Assembly (NCBI RefSeq): GCF_900129445.1
Contig: NZ_FQVT01000007.1
Span: 1 to 64,000 of the forward strand
Direction: 5' to 3'
Length of the DNA: 64,000 nt
DNA from: Salegentibacter echinorum
GTDB taxonomy: Bacteria > Bacteroidota > Bacteroidia > Flavobacteriales > Flavobacteriaceae
The notes under the pieces are model-generated. The model ran no database searches. It was not told the DNA's origin and saw only the letters and a list, made by a program, of their open reading frames with translations. Below are positions 8,680-19,463 of the stretch, one piece after another. Each line of letters opens with the position of its first letter. Position 1 is the stretch's first letter. The position numbers and the translations under genes are program-made.

Positions 8680-9782
8680 TCTAATCTTAGCTTTAAATCA
8701 ACTGTAAAATTCTGATTTTCTTCTGTAATGTCAAGGTCGTAATCCTCGTTATTATAACCTAAAGCCAGGCGCTTTTTAACATTGGTAATTCCAATTCCGC
8801 CTGTTTTAGGCTTATTTGGTTTTAAAAGTTCCAGCTTCCTGGTGTCCTCTGGCTTTGGGATAGTATTGCGGCACCTAAAATACAAAATATTGTCGGCGAT
8901 GTTTAAACTTATATTTATTTTCACCGGACTGCTACTTTTGTTGGCTCCGTGTTTAAATGAATTTTCTATAAAAGGGATAAGTAGCATGGGAGGTAATTTC
9001 TTATCTTTTGGTTCTCCTGTAATTTCAAAATCAATTTGTAATTTATCGCCGTGCCTTATTCTTTCAAGATCGAGGTAATTCCTAACACAGGAAATTTCTT
9101 TTTCCAGGCTTTGTAGATTTCGGGTGGTCTCATATAACAAATAACGCATAAGCTCGGAAAGTTTTAAAATTGTCTCAGGCGTTTTTTCAGATTTACTTAA
9201 GCTAAGCGAATAAATATTGTTGAGGGTATTAAAAAAGAAATGCGGGGAAATTTGCGTGCGCAAAAACCGTAATTCTGTTTCTAATTGAGTTTTTTCCAGG
9301 CGCGCCGCTTTTTTGCTTTCCCCCATCCAGTTTATGATGATCTTTATAGCGGTGACAAAAGAGATTACATAGAACTCACCCAACATCATGACCACGGCAT
9401 AATCAAAGCTAAAAGTGGTGGTTTCTTCCGGTCCCTCTGGCCAAACATTATGACTTATTAGAAAATAGGTGAGCTCAAATTTTAAGAAAACCATTAAAAA
9501 TATTACTCCAAGGAGAATAATAGTAAACTCAATTATTCTTTTTTTATAAATGAATTTGGGTAGTAAAATATAAATAGTGAAGTAGGATAAAATCATATGT
9601 ATGGGGAATCCCAGCATATTTGCTTTTAAAGAATATAGGTAATCTCCGTAATAACTTCCCCATCTAAGCGTGTTAAAAATAAAATAAACAGACCAGAAAA
9701 TTATGTGGTGTGTGATCGAGATTTGGTATCCCTGTGCTTCGTTGAGAAAAAAGCTGTTTTTAAAACGTTTTAGTAAAGACAT
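8676..9782 (-). CDS. LytS/YehU-type sensor histidine kinase
   Basis: This 368-residue membrane kinase has four N-terminal hydrophobic segments (roughly residues 25-45, 55-78, 85-110 and 127-152). A His_kinase domain follows with phospho-acceptor His181 in ISPHFFFNTLNN, then an HATPase_c domain with the N box LLIPFIENSFKHG and a GGIGITNVKKRL glycine loop. It has no periplasmic sensor domain, so it probably senses through the membrane segments. It is transcribed with the response regulator at 7978-8679. Confidence 0.92.
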   Translation of the reverse strand: MSLLKRFKNSFFLNEAQGYQISITHHIIFWSVYFIFNTLRWGSYYGDYLYSLKANMLGFPIHMILSYFTIYILLPKFIYKKRIIEFTIILLGVIFLMVFLKFELTYFLISHNVWPEGPEETTTFSFDYAVVMMLGEFYVISFVTAIKIIINWMGESKKAARLEKTQLETELRFLRTQISPHFFFNTLNNIYSLSLSKSEKTPETILKLSELMRYLLYETTRNLQSLEKEISCVRNYLDLERIRHGDKLQIDFEITGEPKDKKLPPMLLIPFIENSFKHGANKSSSPVKINISLNIADNILYFRCRNTIPKPEDTRKLELLKPNKPKTGGIGITNVKKRLALGYNNEDYDLDITEENQNFTVDLKLRLE

Positions 9783-9923
9783 AAGATGGAAAAGGTGGAT
9801 TTATGTTATTCGGCTTTTCTTACCTGCTGTTTGTCTAATATTCTTTTTAGTATGGCTGAATATATAAATATTTATAAGACTGTATTCGAAAATTTTTATT
9901 GTACCGAAAATCTAAGCGCTGTT

Positions 9924-12191
9924 ATGATTAAAAAATCCCCATATCTCTTCTTTTTTTTGTTAGCTTTCTTAGGCTGCAAAGATCAGAATAAAGAAGCTGT
10001 AAAGCCGCAAAAAACAGAAAAAAACTTAACTAATTATGTAGATCCATTTATTGGGACCGGTGGTCACGGGCATACTTATCCCGGGGCAACCGTGCCTTTT
10101 GGAATGATACAGCTAAGCCCCGATAATGGCAATAGTGCCTGGGACTGGGTTTCTGGTTATCACGTTACAGACTCTATTATTGCCGGTTTTTCCCATCTAC
10201 ATTTAAGCGGAACAGGAATAGGCGACCTGGCAGATCTTTTGTTTATGCCGGTTAACAAAGAAATAGATTTAACCAAAACCGTGAATTCAAGAGATGATAT
10301 TCCTTATAAATCTAAATTTAGTCACGATAAGGAAGAGGCAGCACCGGGATATTACGAGGTTTTCTTGGAAGACCCGCAGGTAAATGTTCAGCTTACCTCT
10401 TCTTTGAGAACGGGCTATTCAAAATATACTTTTACAGAAGGTGATAAACAATCGGTGATACTGGACTTAGGATTTGCAATAAACTGGGACAAAGCTACCG
10501 AAACCAGTATTGTTCTTGAAAATGACCGGAAAATTAGTGGCTATAGACACAGTACGGGTTGGGCTAATAATCAAAAAGTATTTTTCACTGCCGAATTTTC
10601 AAAACCAATTGCAAAACATCACTTTATTGCCGATGGAAAAAAGGAAGACGGCGATAAGGTTGAAGGTGTTAAAACCTCGGCACAATTTTTTTTCGATGAG
10701 ACTACCGGGAAAGAAGTTGAGCTAAAGCTGGCGCTTTCTTCAGTAAGTGTGGAAAATGCGAAGGAAAACCTGGATAAAGGCGATTTTAATTTTAGCAACA
10801 TTAAAAATGATGCTCAAAAGATCTGGAACAAATCCTTGCAACATATCACGGTTGAAACTCCGGTAGATTCACTAAAAACTATTTTTTATACGGCCCTTTA
10901 TCACACCAAACTGGCCCCGGTTACTTTTAGCGATGCTAATGGAGAATTTAGAAAAGAAAATGACAGCATTGTAAAAGCTGAAGATTATACTGCTTACTCT
11001 ACTTTATCGCTTTGGGACACCTTTAGGGCACAACAGCCATTGTTAACCCTTACTAATCCAGATAAGGTAACCGATATTATTAAATCCATGCTGGAATATT
11101 ATAAGACCAATAAAATTTTACCGGTGTGGACGCTCTACGGAAATGAAACCAATACCATGACCGGTTATCATTCCATTCCTGTGATTGCTGAAGCTTATTT
11201 TAAAGGAATTAGGGATTTCGATATCGAAGAAGCTTATAAAGCGATGAAGACTACGATGATGCAGGATGAACGCGGATTGAAATATTACAAAGAGTACGGT
11301 TATATTCCATACAATGCGGTAGATGAATCGGTGACCATTAGTTTAGAATATGCTTATAACGATTGGTGTGTAGCGCAAGTGGCGAAGGCTTTAGATAAAC
11401 AGGAGGATTATGAATATTTCTCTGAAAGAGCAAAAGCTTATCAGGAGTTGTTTGATCCCGAAACCGGTTTTATGCGAGGAAAAGCAAAAGATGGTAAAAC
11501 CTGGAATACACCATTTGATCCTAAACATTCCAACCACCGGGAAAATACAGATTATACCGAAGGAAATGCCTGGCAACACAGTTGGTTTGTACTCCACGAG
11601 CCACAGGAATTTATAGAACTTCACGGTGGGCCAGATAATTTTACTGAAAAATTGGAACAACTATTTACCGAAGATTCAGAAATTACCGGTGATAATACTT
11701 CGGTAGATATTTCTGGTTTAATTGGTCAATATGCTCACGGTAACGAGCCCAGTCACCATATTGCTTACTTATTTAATGAAGCCGGGCAACCCTGGAGAAC
11801 GCAATATTGGGTAAATGAAATATTAAAAACCCAGTACAGCACCCAGCCCGATGGTTTAAGCGGGAACGAAGATGCCGGGCAAATGTCTGCCTGGTATGTG
11901 TTTAGCAGTATGGGCTTATATCCATTTAATCCAGCTTCAGCCGAGTATGAAATTGGAAGTCCGTTGTTTGAGAAATCTACGATAAACCTGGAAGACGGAA
12001 AAACCTTTAATATCATTGCAGAAAATGTTTCTGAAGAAAATATTTACATTCAGTCAGCAAGCTTAAATGGGGAAGAATTTAATCAAACCTCTATCACGCA
12101 TCAGGAGATTTTAAAAGGAGGGGAGCTTAAATTTGTGATGGGTCCCAAGCCAAATAAGAACTGGGGCGTAAATAAAAAACAAGCGAATTAA
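9924..12191 (+). CDS. GH92 alpha-mannosidase, lipoprotein
   Basis: The frame is open from 9786, but the Met at 9924 gives a lipoprotein signal (FFFLLAFLGC, Cys18), so I chose it (755 residues). GH92 enzymes are calcium-dependent exo-alpha-mannosidases. The hallmark elements are present: GTGGHGHTYPGATVPFGM, ETNTMTGYH, the catalytic-acid loop YTEGNAWQ with Glu546, HGNEPSHH, and the general-base loop GNEDAGQMSAW around Asp650. All residues expected for an active alpha-1,2-type mannosidase are there. It opens the operon, and its stop overlaps the transporter start (TAATG). It is probably surface-exposed or periplasmic. Confidence 0.93.
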   Translation: MIKKSPYLFFFLLAFLGCKDQNKEAVKPQKTEKNLTNYVDPFIGTGGHGHTYPGATVPFGMIQLSPDNGNSAWDWVSGYHVTDSIIAGFSHLHLSGTGIGDLADLLFMPVNKEIDLTKTVNSRDDIPYKSKFSHDKEEAAPGYYEVFLEDPQVNVQLTSSLRTGYSKYTFTEGDKQSVILDLGFAINWDKATETSIVLENDRKISGYRHSTGWANNQKVFFTAEFSKPIAKHHFIADGKKEDGDKVEGVKTSAQFFFDETTGKEVELKLALSSVSVENAKENLDKGDFNFSNIKNDAQKIWNKSLQHITVETPVDSLKTIFYTALYHTKLAPVTFSDANGEFRKENDSIVKAEDYTAYSTLSLWDTFRAQQPLLTLTNPDKVTDIIKSMLEYYKTNKILPVWTLYGNETNTMTGYHSIPVIAEAYFKGIRDFDIEEAYKAMKTTMMQDERGLKYYKEYGYIPYNAVDESVTISLEYAYNDWCVAQVAKALDKQEDYEYFSERAKAYQELFDPETGFMRGKAKDGKTWNTPFDPKHSNHRENTDYTEGNAWQHSWFVLHEPQEFIELHGGPDNFTEKLEQLFTEDSEITGDNTSVDISGLIGQYAHGNEPSHHIAYLFNEAGQPWRTQYWVNEILKTQYSTQPDGLSGNEDAGQMSAWYVFSSMGLYPFNPASAEYEIGSPLFEKSTINLEDGKTFNIIAENVSEENIYIQSASLNGEEFNQTSITHQEILKGGELKFVMGPKPNKNWGVNKKQAN

Positions 12192-14068
12192 TGGCTTTAG
12201 TAGATGTGCTCATTATAGCCCTTTATTTAGTTCTTACGGTAGGGATAGGAATTTGGGTTTCAAAGAAAGCTTCCAAAGGATTGGATTCCTACTTTTTGGG
12301 GGGCAAAACAATAAAATGGTATTTCCTGGGGCTTAGTAACGGTTCGGGGATGTTCGATGTTTCCGGTACTGCCTGGATGGTGGGGATCTTGTTTCTCTAT
12401 GGCGTAAAAAGCTTTATGTTCATGTGGATGTGGCCAATATGGAACCAAATCTTCGTGATGATGTTTTTGGCTGTATGGATAAGAAGATCTGGAGTGATGA
12501 CAGGTTCTGGCTGGATTCTTACCAGGTTTGGAGATGATAGGCCGGGAAGGGCTTCACATTTAATTGTTGCTATTTTTGCCGTGGTTGCCGCGGTTGGATT
12601 TATCGCTTATTTCTTTGAAGGTGTTGGTAAATTTATGACGGTAATCTTACCCTGGGATTTTAGCTTAATGCTGGGCGATTTTATGCTGCTTACTTCAGAG
12701 CAAAGTTATGCTTTGTTAATCATATTTTTCACCACTATTTATACCATTAAAGGCGGGATGTTTTCGGTAGTTAGTACCGAGGTGCTTCAGTATGGAATTA
12801 TGTTGCTTTCTGGGGTGCTTATTGCCGGTTATACTTTTTTTGAATTTACAGACCTGGAGATAAATAATGTAATCCCCGCGGAATGGAAAAATGTTTTCTT
12901 CGGAAGTGAGCTGAAGACATTCTGGGATGGAAAAAAAGAACCATTTAATGCGCTAATTGATTCCCAGGGCTATAAAATGTTTGGGGCTTTTATTGGGATG
13001 ACACTTTTTAAAGGGTTTTTTGCCAGTATCGCAGGGCCAACGCCAAGTTATGATATGCAACGAATCCTTTCTACAAGAACCGTAAAGGATGCAGCTTATA
13101 TGAGCGGCTTTACTAACCTGGTGTTGTTTATTCCCCGTTACCTTTTAATTGCTGCGATTGTATTAATTGGTTTGGTGTATATCGCTCCAGAGATGGCAGC
13201 ATCGGGTAGCGTTACAGGAAATGACCTGGAAGTAATTCTTCCCAAAGTGATAAATAATCACGTGCCGGTAGGAATTAAAGGTCTGCTGCTTGCCGGGCTT
13301 CTGGCAGCATTTATGTCCACTTTTTCGGCTTTTGTAAATGCAGGGCCGGCTTATATAGTAAACGATATTTATAAAAAATACTTTAAGCCTACGGGATCAG
13401 ACAGGCATTATGTAAAAGCCAGTCACATCGCTTCTTTACTCGTAGTTATTCTGGGAGTGATTATGGGCTTTTTTGCCGATTCTATTAACTCTATTACACT
13501 ATGGATCACCAGCGCTTTATATGGAGGTTATGTAGCCGCAAATTTCTTAAAATGGATCTGGTGGCGGTTTAATGGCTGGGGATATTTTTGGGGAATGCTC
13601 TCTGGCTTAATTATCGCCTCCTTACAATTTTTTATGGATCAAAATAAGGGTAATTTTGTGCCGGATACCTTTTTATATGATGTAGCACATATTCCGGCGA
13701 TTTACCTGTTCCCGGCAATTTTTTTATTTTCCCTGGCGGGTTCGTTTTTGGGAACCTACCTAACACCGCCCACCAATATGACTACTTTAAAAAGTTTCTA
13801 TAAAAACGTAAGACCGTGGGGTTGGTGGAAACCGGTATTAAAAGAGTTGCAAACCGAAGATGCCGAAATTGAAACGAATAAAAGTTTTGGAATAGATATG
13901 CTAAATTGCCTTATTGGAATAATATGGCAATCGAGTATGATTCTTATGCCAATATTCCTGGTGATAAGGGATTATCCTAAAACCTGGATGTCATTATTGG
14001 TATTTGTAATTAGCTCACTTATTTTAAAATTCACCTGGTTAGATAAAGTTAGAAATTATGAAGAATAG
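12191..14068 (+). CDS. Sodium:solute symporter (SSS family)
   Basis: This 625-residue inner-membrane transporter has about 14 hydrophobic helices and the SSS pattern: [20 protein letters not shown] near the N-terminus and [20 protein letters not shown] in the core. It starts on the A of the GH92 stop codon. Its place before GH130, and the lack of any SusC/SusD pair in view, suggest it brings the disaccharide or monosaccharide products into the cytoplasm. The substrate is inferred from context only. Confidence 0.9.
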   Translation: MALVDVLIIALYLVLTVGIGIWVSKKASKGLDSYFLGGKTIKWYFLGLSNGSGMFDVSGTAWMVGILFLYGVKSFMFMWMWPIWNQIFVMMFLAVWIRRSGVMTGSGWILTRFGDDRPGRASHLIVAIFAVVAAVGFIAYFFEGVGKFMTVILPWDFSLMLGDFMLLTSEQSYALLIIFFTTIYTIKGGMFSVVSTEVLQYGIMLLSGVLIAGYTFFEFTDLEINNVIPAEWKNVFFGSELKTFWDGKKEPFNALIDSQGYKMFGAFIGMTLFKGFFASIAGPTPSYDMQRILSTRTVKDAAYMSGFTNLVLFIPRYLLIAAIVLIGLVYIAPEMAASGSVTGNDLEVILPKVINNHVPVGIKGLLLAGLLAAFMSTFSAFVNAGPAYIVNDIYKKYFKPTGSDRHYVKASHIASLLVVILGVIMGFFADSINSITLWITSALYGGYVAANFLKWIWWRFNGWGYFWGMLSGLIIASLQFFMDQNKGNFVPDTFLYDVAHIPAIYLFPAIFLFSLAGSFLGTYLTPPTNMTTLKSFYKNVRPWGWWKPVLKELQTEDAEIETNKSFGIDMLNCLIGIIWQSSMILMPIFLVIRDYPKTWMSLLVFVISSLILKFTWLDKVRNYEE

Positions 14069-15035
14069 TATGAAAAATATACCCTGGCAAGATAGACCAG
14101 AAGGTTCAAATGATGTAATGTGGCGATATAATGAAAATCCTGTAATAGATCGTTATGCCATCCCAACTTCAAACAGTATTTTCAACTCTGCAGTGGTGCC
14201 ATTTAAAGATGGTTATGCAGGAGTTTTTAGATGCGATAATAAAGCGGTGCAAATGAATATTTTTGCCGGTTTTAGTAAAGACGGAATCAACTGGGACCTG
14301 GAGCATGAGCCTATAGATTTTGAAGCGGGAAACACCAATATGATCGAGTCTGATTATAAATATGACCCCAGGGTGACTTTTATAGAAGATCGCTACTGGA
14401 TTACCTGGTGCAACGGCTATCACGGTCCTACTATTGGAATTGGCTATACTTTCGATTTTAAAGAGTTTTACCAATGTGAAAATGCTTTTCTTCCTTTTAA
14501 CAGGAACGGGGTTTTATTTCCGGAGAAAATAAACGGAAAATATGCAATGCTAAGCCGTCCCAGCGATAATGGCCATACTCCTTTTGGAGATATTTACATT
14601 AGCTACAGTCCAGATATGAAGTATTGGGGCGAACATCGTTGTGTGATGAAAGTAGCTCCCTTTGAAGAAAGCGCCTGGCAATGTACAAAAATAGGTGCAG
14701 GCCCTGTGCCAATTTTAACCGATGAAGGTTGGTTGCTGTTTTACCACGGGGTTATTAATACCTGCAACGGATTTAGGTACTCCATAGGAGCAGCTATTCT
14801 TGATGAAAATGAACCGGAGAAAGTTAAATACAGGTCTCAACCTTATTTGCTGGCACCAGCCGAGCTTTATGAGCTAACCGGGGATGTGCCAAATGTACTT
14901 TTCCCTTGCGCAGCTTTGCATTCTAAAGAAGAGGATAAACTTGCGCTTTATTATGGTGCGGCAGATACAGTTACTTCAGTTGCTTTTGGGAAATTGAGTG
15001 AGATTATAGATTTTGTAAAAAATAATAGTCTATAA
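14058..15035 (+). CDS. GH130 beta-mannoside phosphorylase
   Basis: This 325-residue five-bladed-propeller enzyme has no signal peptide and so is cytosolic. It carries the GH130 landmarks: the N-terminal [10 protein letters not shown] segment, [37 protein letters not shown] with the conserved Asp expected to act as acid, and LLFYHGV. The length matches the GH130 group acting on Man-beta-1,4-GlcNAc from the N-glycan core, and GH92, GH20 and GH29 alongside support that specificity. It overlaps the symporter gene by 11 bp; a second ATG at 14070 is an equally possible start. Confidence 0.9.
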   Translation: MKNSMKNIPWQDRPEGSNDVMWRYNENPVIDRYAIPTSNSIFNSAVVPFKDGYAGVFRCDNKAVQMNIFAGFSKDGINWDLEHEPIDFEAGNTNMIESDYKYDPRVTFIEDRYWITWCNGYHGPTIGIGYTFDFKEFYQCENAFLPFNRNGVLFPEKINGKYAMLSRPSDNGHTPFGDIYISYSPDMKYWGEHRCVMKVAPFEESAWQCTKIGAGPVPILTDEGWLLFYHGVINTCNGFRYSIGAAILDENEPEKVKYRSQPYLLAPAELYELTGDVPNVLFPCAALHSKEEDKLALYYGAADTVTSVAFGKLSEIIDFVKNNSL

Positions 15036-15037
15036 AA

Positions 15038-16126
15038 ATGAAAAAGCTTGCTGGTATAAAATTAGGGGTTGTTCTGGGTATGTTCAGCTTTGGTCTTTTG
15101 GCCCAACAAAACATACCCCGAACCTATGTTGCGCATCAAACTTCCGATGAAATTGAAATAGATGGGCTTGCCAATGAGCAAGCCTGGGAGAAAGCGCCCT
15201 GGAGTGAAGATTTTATTGATATTGAAGGAGAAAAGACCCCTAAGTATAAAACGAATATGAAAATGCTTTGGGATGAGGAATACCTGTATTTTTATGCCAA
15301 TATGGAAGAATCGCATATTTGGGGTACTTTAAAGCAAAGGGATACGGTTATTTTTTACAATAACGACTTCGAGATTTTTATAGATCCTACCGGTGATACC
15401 CATAATTATATGGAGTTTGAGATGAATGCCTTAAATACCGTGTGGGACCTGTTTTTGGTAAAACCCTATAGGGAGCCTGCTCCAATTATAGATAGCTGGG
15501 ATATTCAAGGGTTAAAATCTGCAGTAAATATAAAAGGAACTCTAAATAATCCTGAAGATACCGATGAAAGTTGGAGCATAGAAGTAGCAATTCCCTGGGA
15601 GGTTTTAAAAGAAGCCAATACCCATGATGAATTACCAGAAGACGAGTTTTGGCGTATTAATTTCTCGCGGGTAAACTGGGACTTTCAGTTGGATGAGGGA
15701 AGGTATTCCAGGAAAAAAGACGAGAATGGTGAGTTTTTACCGGAATATAACTGGGTATGGTCGCCACAAGGTGTCATAAACATGCATGAGCCAGAGCATT
15801 GGGGTTATGTGTATTTTTCTTCCAAAGAACCTGGAGAAAAGGACGAATTTGAAATTCCGCAGGATGAAAAAATTAGATGGGCATTTTACGAGTTGTATAG
15901 AAAACAAAAGGCTTATTATAATGAGCATCATAGCTGGGCGGAAAGTTTGAATAAACTTCAGCAGGAAACTATAAACATTGATGGGGAAGTTATAGAACCC
16001 ATTTTAGAAAATCATTTTACCGGATGGAACATTTCAACAGAAAGTCCGTTTTCGGGAAAAACCTACGTCATTAAAGAAGACGGAAAATTTTTAACTATCG
16101 AAAATCCAAAATCTAAAAACAAATGA
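15038..16126 (+). CDS. Secreted CBM9/DOMON-like carbohydrate-binding protein
   Basis: This 362-residue protein has a signal peptide (cleaved near FGLLAQ, residue 22) and an N-terminal CBM9-type domain. Visible marks are EIEIDGLANEQAWEKAPW, the strand MLWDEEYLYFYANMEE, and NNDFEIFIDPTGDTHNYMEFEMN with the calcium and sugar face residues. The C-terminal third (WAFYELYRKQKAYYNEHHSW) has no assigned domain. It starts 2 bp after GH130 and overlaps the next gene by ATGA. It probably holds glycan at the cell surface or in the periplasm and shows no catalytic motif. Confidence 0.82.
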   Translation: MKKLAGIKLGVVLGMFSFGLLAQQNIPRTYVAHQTSDEIEIDGLANEQAWEKAPWSEDFIDIEGEKTPKYKTNMKMLWDEEYLYFYANMEESHIWGTLKQRDTVIFYNNDFEIFIDPTGDTHNYMEFEMNALNTVWDLFLVKPYREPAPIIDSWDIQGLKSAVNIKGTLNNPEDTDESWSIEVAIPWEVLKEANTHDELPEDEFWRINFSRVNWDFQLDEGRYSRKKDENGEFLPEYNWVWSPQGVINMHEPEHWGYVYFSSKEPGEKDEFEIPQDEKIRWAFYELYRKQKAYYNEHHSWAESLNKLQQETINIDGEVIEPILENHFTGWNISTESPFSGKTYVIKEDGKFLTIENPKSKNK

Positions 16127-17235
16127 AAATTAAACCTTTATTAATTGGCCTTATCGCCATAGGATTAACTTCTTGCCTCGATAATATGAGCGCCAGGAAG
16201 TCCCAGGGAAATGCGGAGGACAACAAGAATGAAAACGACTTTAAATTCTCGGTATGGACCACTGCCGATCCCGAAAAAGCCGATGCCGATTATACTGCGG
16301 AATTTAAAAAGTATAGCGATAATGGCATTGAATCTGTTCTTATTAATACCGATACAGATCCCGAGCTTCTTGCCAGGTTAACACCATTGGCTAAAGAAGA
16401 AGGATTGGAGGTACACGCCTGGATTATGGCGATGAGCCGCCCGGGGGATAGCGTGGCCTTAGAGCATCCAGATTGGTATGCCGTGAGCCGGGAAGGTAAA
16501 TCTGCCCACGATACCAGGCCTTATGTTGAATATTACCAATGGCTATGTCCTACCAGGGAAGATTCCAGAAATCACGTTCTAGGATTGGTGGAAGGTCTCT
16601 CTAAAGTAGAAGGAATAGAAAGTGTTCATTTAGATTATATTCGATTGCCCGATATTTTTCTGCCAATAGGTTTATTGCCTAAATATGACCTGGAACAAAC
16701 AGAAGAATTAGCACAATTCGACTTTTGTTATTGCGATGTTTGTGTTGCTGAATTTGAGAAAGAACATCACAAGAATCCCAGGGATTTTGAAAACCCCGCG
16801 TTGGATATTGAATGGAAACAATTTCGTTTAAACAAAATAAAAGCTGTGGTAGATGATTCTTATGAGATTGTACACAATAATGGAAAACAGTTAACTGCAG
16901 CAGTATTCCCTTATCCAGAGATGGCAGATCATATGGTTCGCCAGCGATGGGACAAATGGAGAATTGACGAGGTGTATCCTATGATCTATAACAACTTCTA
17001 TAATGAAGAGTTAGACTGGATTGGTTGGGCAACAAAACAAGGAGTTACAGATCTTGCTAATAAAGATACTCAATTAAATACCGGTATTTACGTGCCACCA
17101 ATGAGCCCCGAAGATATTACAAAATCGATAAAACTGGCAAAAGAAAATGGCGCCAAAGGTATTTCCTTCTTTGATGGAAATGCGTTAACAGATGCACAAC
17201 TTAAAGCGATAAAAAAAGCTTCAGAAAATAAATGA
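16123..17235 (+). CDS. GHL10-like glycoside hydrolase lipoprotein
   Basis: This 370-residue lipoprotein (IGLTSC, Cys18) has a TIM-barrel-like body resembling the GHL10/DUF187 group of putative glycoside hydrolases. Marks are VLINTDTDPELLARLTPLAKE, LEVHAWIMAM, the core strand IESVHLDYIRLPD with acidic residues at strand ends, and VYPMIYNNFY. A Cys-rich FCYCDVC segment lies mid-protein. Activity and substrate are unproven for this group. It overlaps both neighbours by 4 bp (ATGA), so it is part of the glycan operon. Confidence 0.75.
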   Translation: MKIKPLLIGLIAIGLTSCLDNMSARKSQGNAEDNKNENDFKFSVWTTADPEKADADYTAEFKKYSDNGIESVLINTDTDPELLARLTPLAKEEGLEVHAWIMAMSRPGDSVALEHPDWYAVSREGKSAHDTRPYVEYYQWLCPTREDSRNHVLGLVEGLSKVEGIESVHLDYIRLPDIFLPIGLLPKYDLEQTEELAQFDFCYCDVCVAEFEKEHHKNPRDFENPALDIEWKQFRLNKIKAVVDDSYEIVHNNGKQLTAAVFPYPEMADHMVRQRWDKWRIDEVYPMIYNNFYNEELDWIGWATKQGVTDLANKDTQLNTGIYVPPMSPEDITKSIKLAKENGAKGISFFDGNALTDAQLKAIKKASENK

Positions 17236-19463
17236 GAAAGCTAAGTTTGTTTTGGATTATCCTGTTTACAGTTCCGGTTTTTGCTCAGCAAAACCTCACG
17301 GAATTTGTAAACCCATTTATTGGAACAGATGGCCCCGGGAATACTTACCCCGGGGCTACGGTTCCTTATGGCATGGTGCAATTAAGTCCCGATATTGGCA
17401 TTCCCGGGTGGGACCGTATTGCAGGTTATTTTTATCGCGATTCCATTATTAGCGGATTTTCCCATACCCATCTTTCAGGAACGGGTGCGGGAGATCTTTA
17501 TGATATTTTGGTGATACCCACCAATAGCAAATTCGATAAAAGAATAGAAGAAAATAACTTTAAACCTTTTTCTTCTTTTAGCCATAATGCCGAAATAGCT
17601 TCTCCCGGATATTATGCCGTAGAACTTCAGGATTTTGGAATCCTGGCAGAATTAACAGCCACCCAAAGAACCGGTATTCACGAATATACCTTCCCAAAAG
17701 ATGAGAATTCTAAAATAACCATAGATCTGGGTTACGCGCTAAATTGGGATAAACCTACAGATACGCATATTAAAGTAGTAGATAAGACCACTATTGAAGG
17801 TTATAGAAAATCTACCGGCTGGGCAAAAGACCAGCGCATTTATTTTGTAATTAAATTATCTAAAGGCTTTAATGCTTATAAGCTTTTTAAAGATGGAGAT
17901 GAGGTTGAAAATCCGGTGCAGGGAGAAGATACGAGGATTGAGCTGAATTTTTCTACTTCCAACCGTGAGAAAATAATGCTTAAAACAGCACTTTCTACCG
18001 CCAATATTGAGGGTGCTTATGCTTCTATGCAAGCTGAAGCCCCGCATTATGATTTTGATAAATATAGGAATGATGCCAGGAAAACCTGGGAAAAAGAATT
18101 ACAAAAAATAAAGATTGAAACAGATGATAAAGACCGAAAATCGGTTTTTTATACGATGATGTATCAATCTATGTTGGCACCCACTTTATTGAGCGATCCC
18201 AATGGGAATTACAAAGGTGCTAACGATACCGTTATGCAAGCCAATAATTTTAAGCGTTATGATACGTTTTCACTTTGGGATACCTTTAGGGCGGCACATC
18301 CACTTTATACGATAATTCAGCAGGAAAGAGTGCCAGGTTTCATTAAATCCTTATTGGCGCATTACAGAGAAACCGGTTTGTTGCCGGTGTGGTCCATGCA
18401 AGGAAACGAAACGAATATGATGTTAGGTTATCACGCTGTGCCGGTGGTAGTAGATGCATATTTTAAAGGTTTTGATTTTGATGCTAATCTTGCTTTTGAA
18501 GCTTGTAAAGCCAGTGCTATGGCCAATGATCGGCAAATAGATGTTTACCGGGAGTTGGGTTATGTGCCGGCGAGTGAAGAAAATGAAGACTGGAGCGTTT
18601 CTAAAACCCTGGAATATGCCTACGATGATTGGTGCGTAGCGATGTTTGCCAAAGATTTGGGAAAGGAAAATGATTATCAATATTTTCTAAAGCGTTCTAA
18701 AAACTGGAAAAACCTATACGACGAACAGAGCAGCTTTTTTAGGCCTAAAACTGAAAAAGGAAAGTTTGTCGATAATTTTATTCCGAAGGAATATACCAAA
18801 TATTTTAGTGAAAGTAATGCCTGGCAGTATTTCTGGTTCGTACCACAAGATATCCCCGGTCTTATCGATGAAATGGGAGGGGAGCAAAGATTTGAGCAAA
18901 AACTGGATTCCATGTTCACTTTTCATCCTACAGCATCAGACGAGTTGCCTATTTTTAGCACAGGAATGATTGGCCAATATGCCCACGGTAATGAGCCCAG
19001 CCATCACGTGGCTTATCTTTATAATTATCTTAATAAGCCTTCAGAAACCCAAAAACTGGTTCGGGAAATATTAACCACACAATATAAAAATGAACCGGCG
19101 GGACACTGCGGAAACGAGGACTGCGGACAAATGTCTTCCTGGTATATTTTTAGTGCCATGGGATTTTATCCCGTTAATCCCGCTCAGGGAACTTATATGC
19201 TGGGCGCGCCTCTTTTTGAAAAAGCAGAAATTAGTTTACCCGGAAATAAAAAGTTTAGCATTAGGGCTAAAAACTTAAGTGAAGAAAATAAATACGTAAA
19301 GAGTATTCAGCTCAACGGGAAACCATTAAACCGTAGTTTTATTACGCACAGCGAAATAACCTCTGGAGGGGAATTGGTTTTTAATATGGTCGGGGAGCCA
19401 CAGAATTCAGAATCTAAAAACAAATTAATAAAAACACCTAAGCCAAATAAAATCTATCAATAA
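17232..19463 (+). CDS. GH92 alpha-mannosidase, secreted
   Basis: This 743-residue second GH92 of the operon has a Sec signal (cleavage after PVFAQ, residue 19). It has GTDGPGNTYPGATVPYGM, ETNMMLGYH, HGNEPSHH and NEDCGQMSSW. The acid loop reads FSESNAWQYFW, with the usual Gly after Glu replaced by Ser. It is therefore probably active but may differ in linkage preference from the copy at 9924. It starts inside the stop codon of the GHL10-like gene and ends on the start of the GH20 gene. Confidence 0.93.
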   Translation: MRKLSLFWIILFTVPVFAQQNLTEFVNPFIGTDGPGNTYPGATVPYGMVQLSPDIGIPGWDRIAGYFYRDSIISGFSHTHLSGTGAGDLYDILVIPTNSKFDKRIEENNFKPFSSFSHNAEIASPGYYAVELQDFGILAELTATQRTGIHEYTFPKDENSKITIDLGYALNWDKPTDTHIKVVDKTTIEGYRKSTGWAKDQRIYFVIKLSKGFNAYKLFKDGDEVENPVQGEDTRIELNFSTSNREKIMLKTALSTANIEGAYASMQAEAPHYDFDKYRNDARKTWEKELQKIKIETDDKDRKSVFYTMMYQSMLAPTLLSDPNGNYKGANDTVMQANNFKRYDTFSLWDTFRAAHPLYTIIQQERVPGFIKSLLAHYRETGLLPVWSMQGNETNMMLGYHAVPVVVDAYFKGFDFDANLAFEACKASAMANDRQIDVYRELGYVPASEENEDWSVSKTLEYAYDDWCVAMFAKDLGKENDYQYFLKRSKNWKNLYDEQSSFFRPKTEKGKFVDNFIPKEYTKYFSESNAWQYFWFVPQDIPGLIDEMGGEQRFEQKLDSMFTFHPTASDELPIFSTGMIGQYAHGNEPSHHVAYLYNYLNKPSETQKLVREILTTQYKNEPAGHCGNEDCGQMSSWYIFSAMGFYPVNPAQGTYMLGAPLFEKAEISLPGNKKFSIRAKNLSEENKYVKSIQLNGKPLNRSFITHSEITSGGELVFNMVGEPQNSESKNKLIKTPKPNKIYQ

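Noticed and set aside
9786-9923. N-terminal extension of the first GH92 protein
   Set aside because: Only the Met at 9924 gives a lipoprotein signal; the extension is in the divergent promoter zone.
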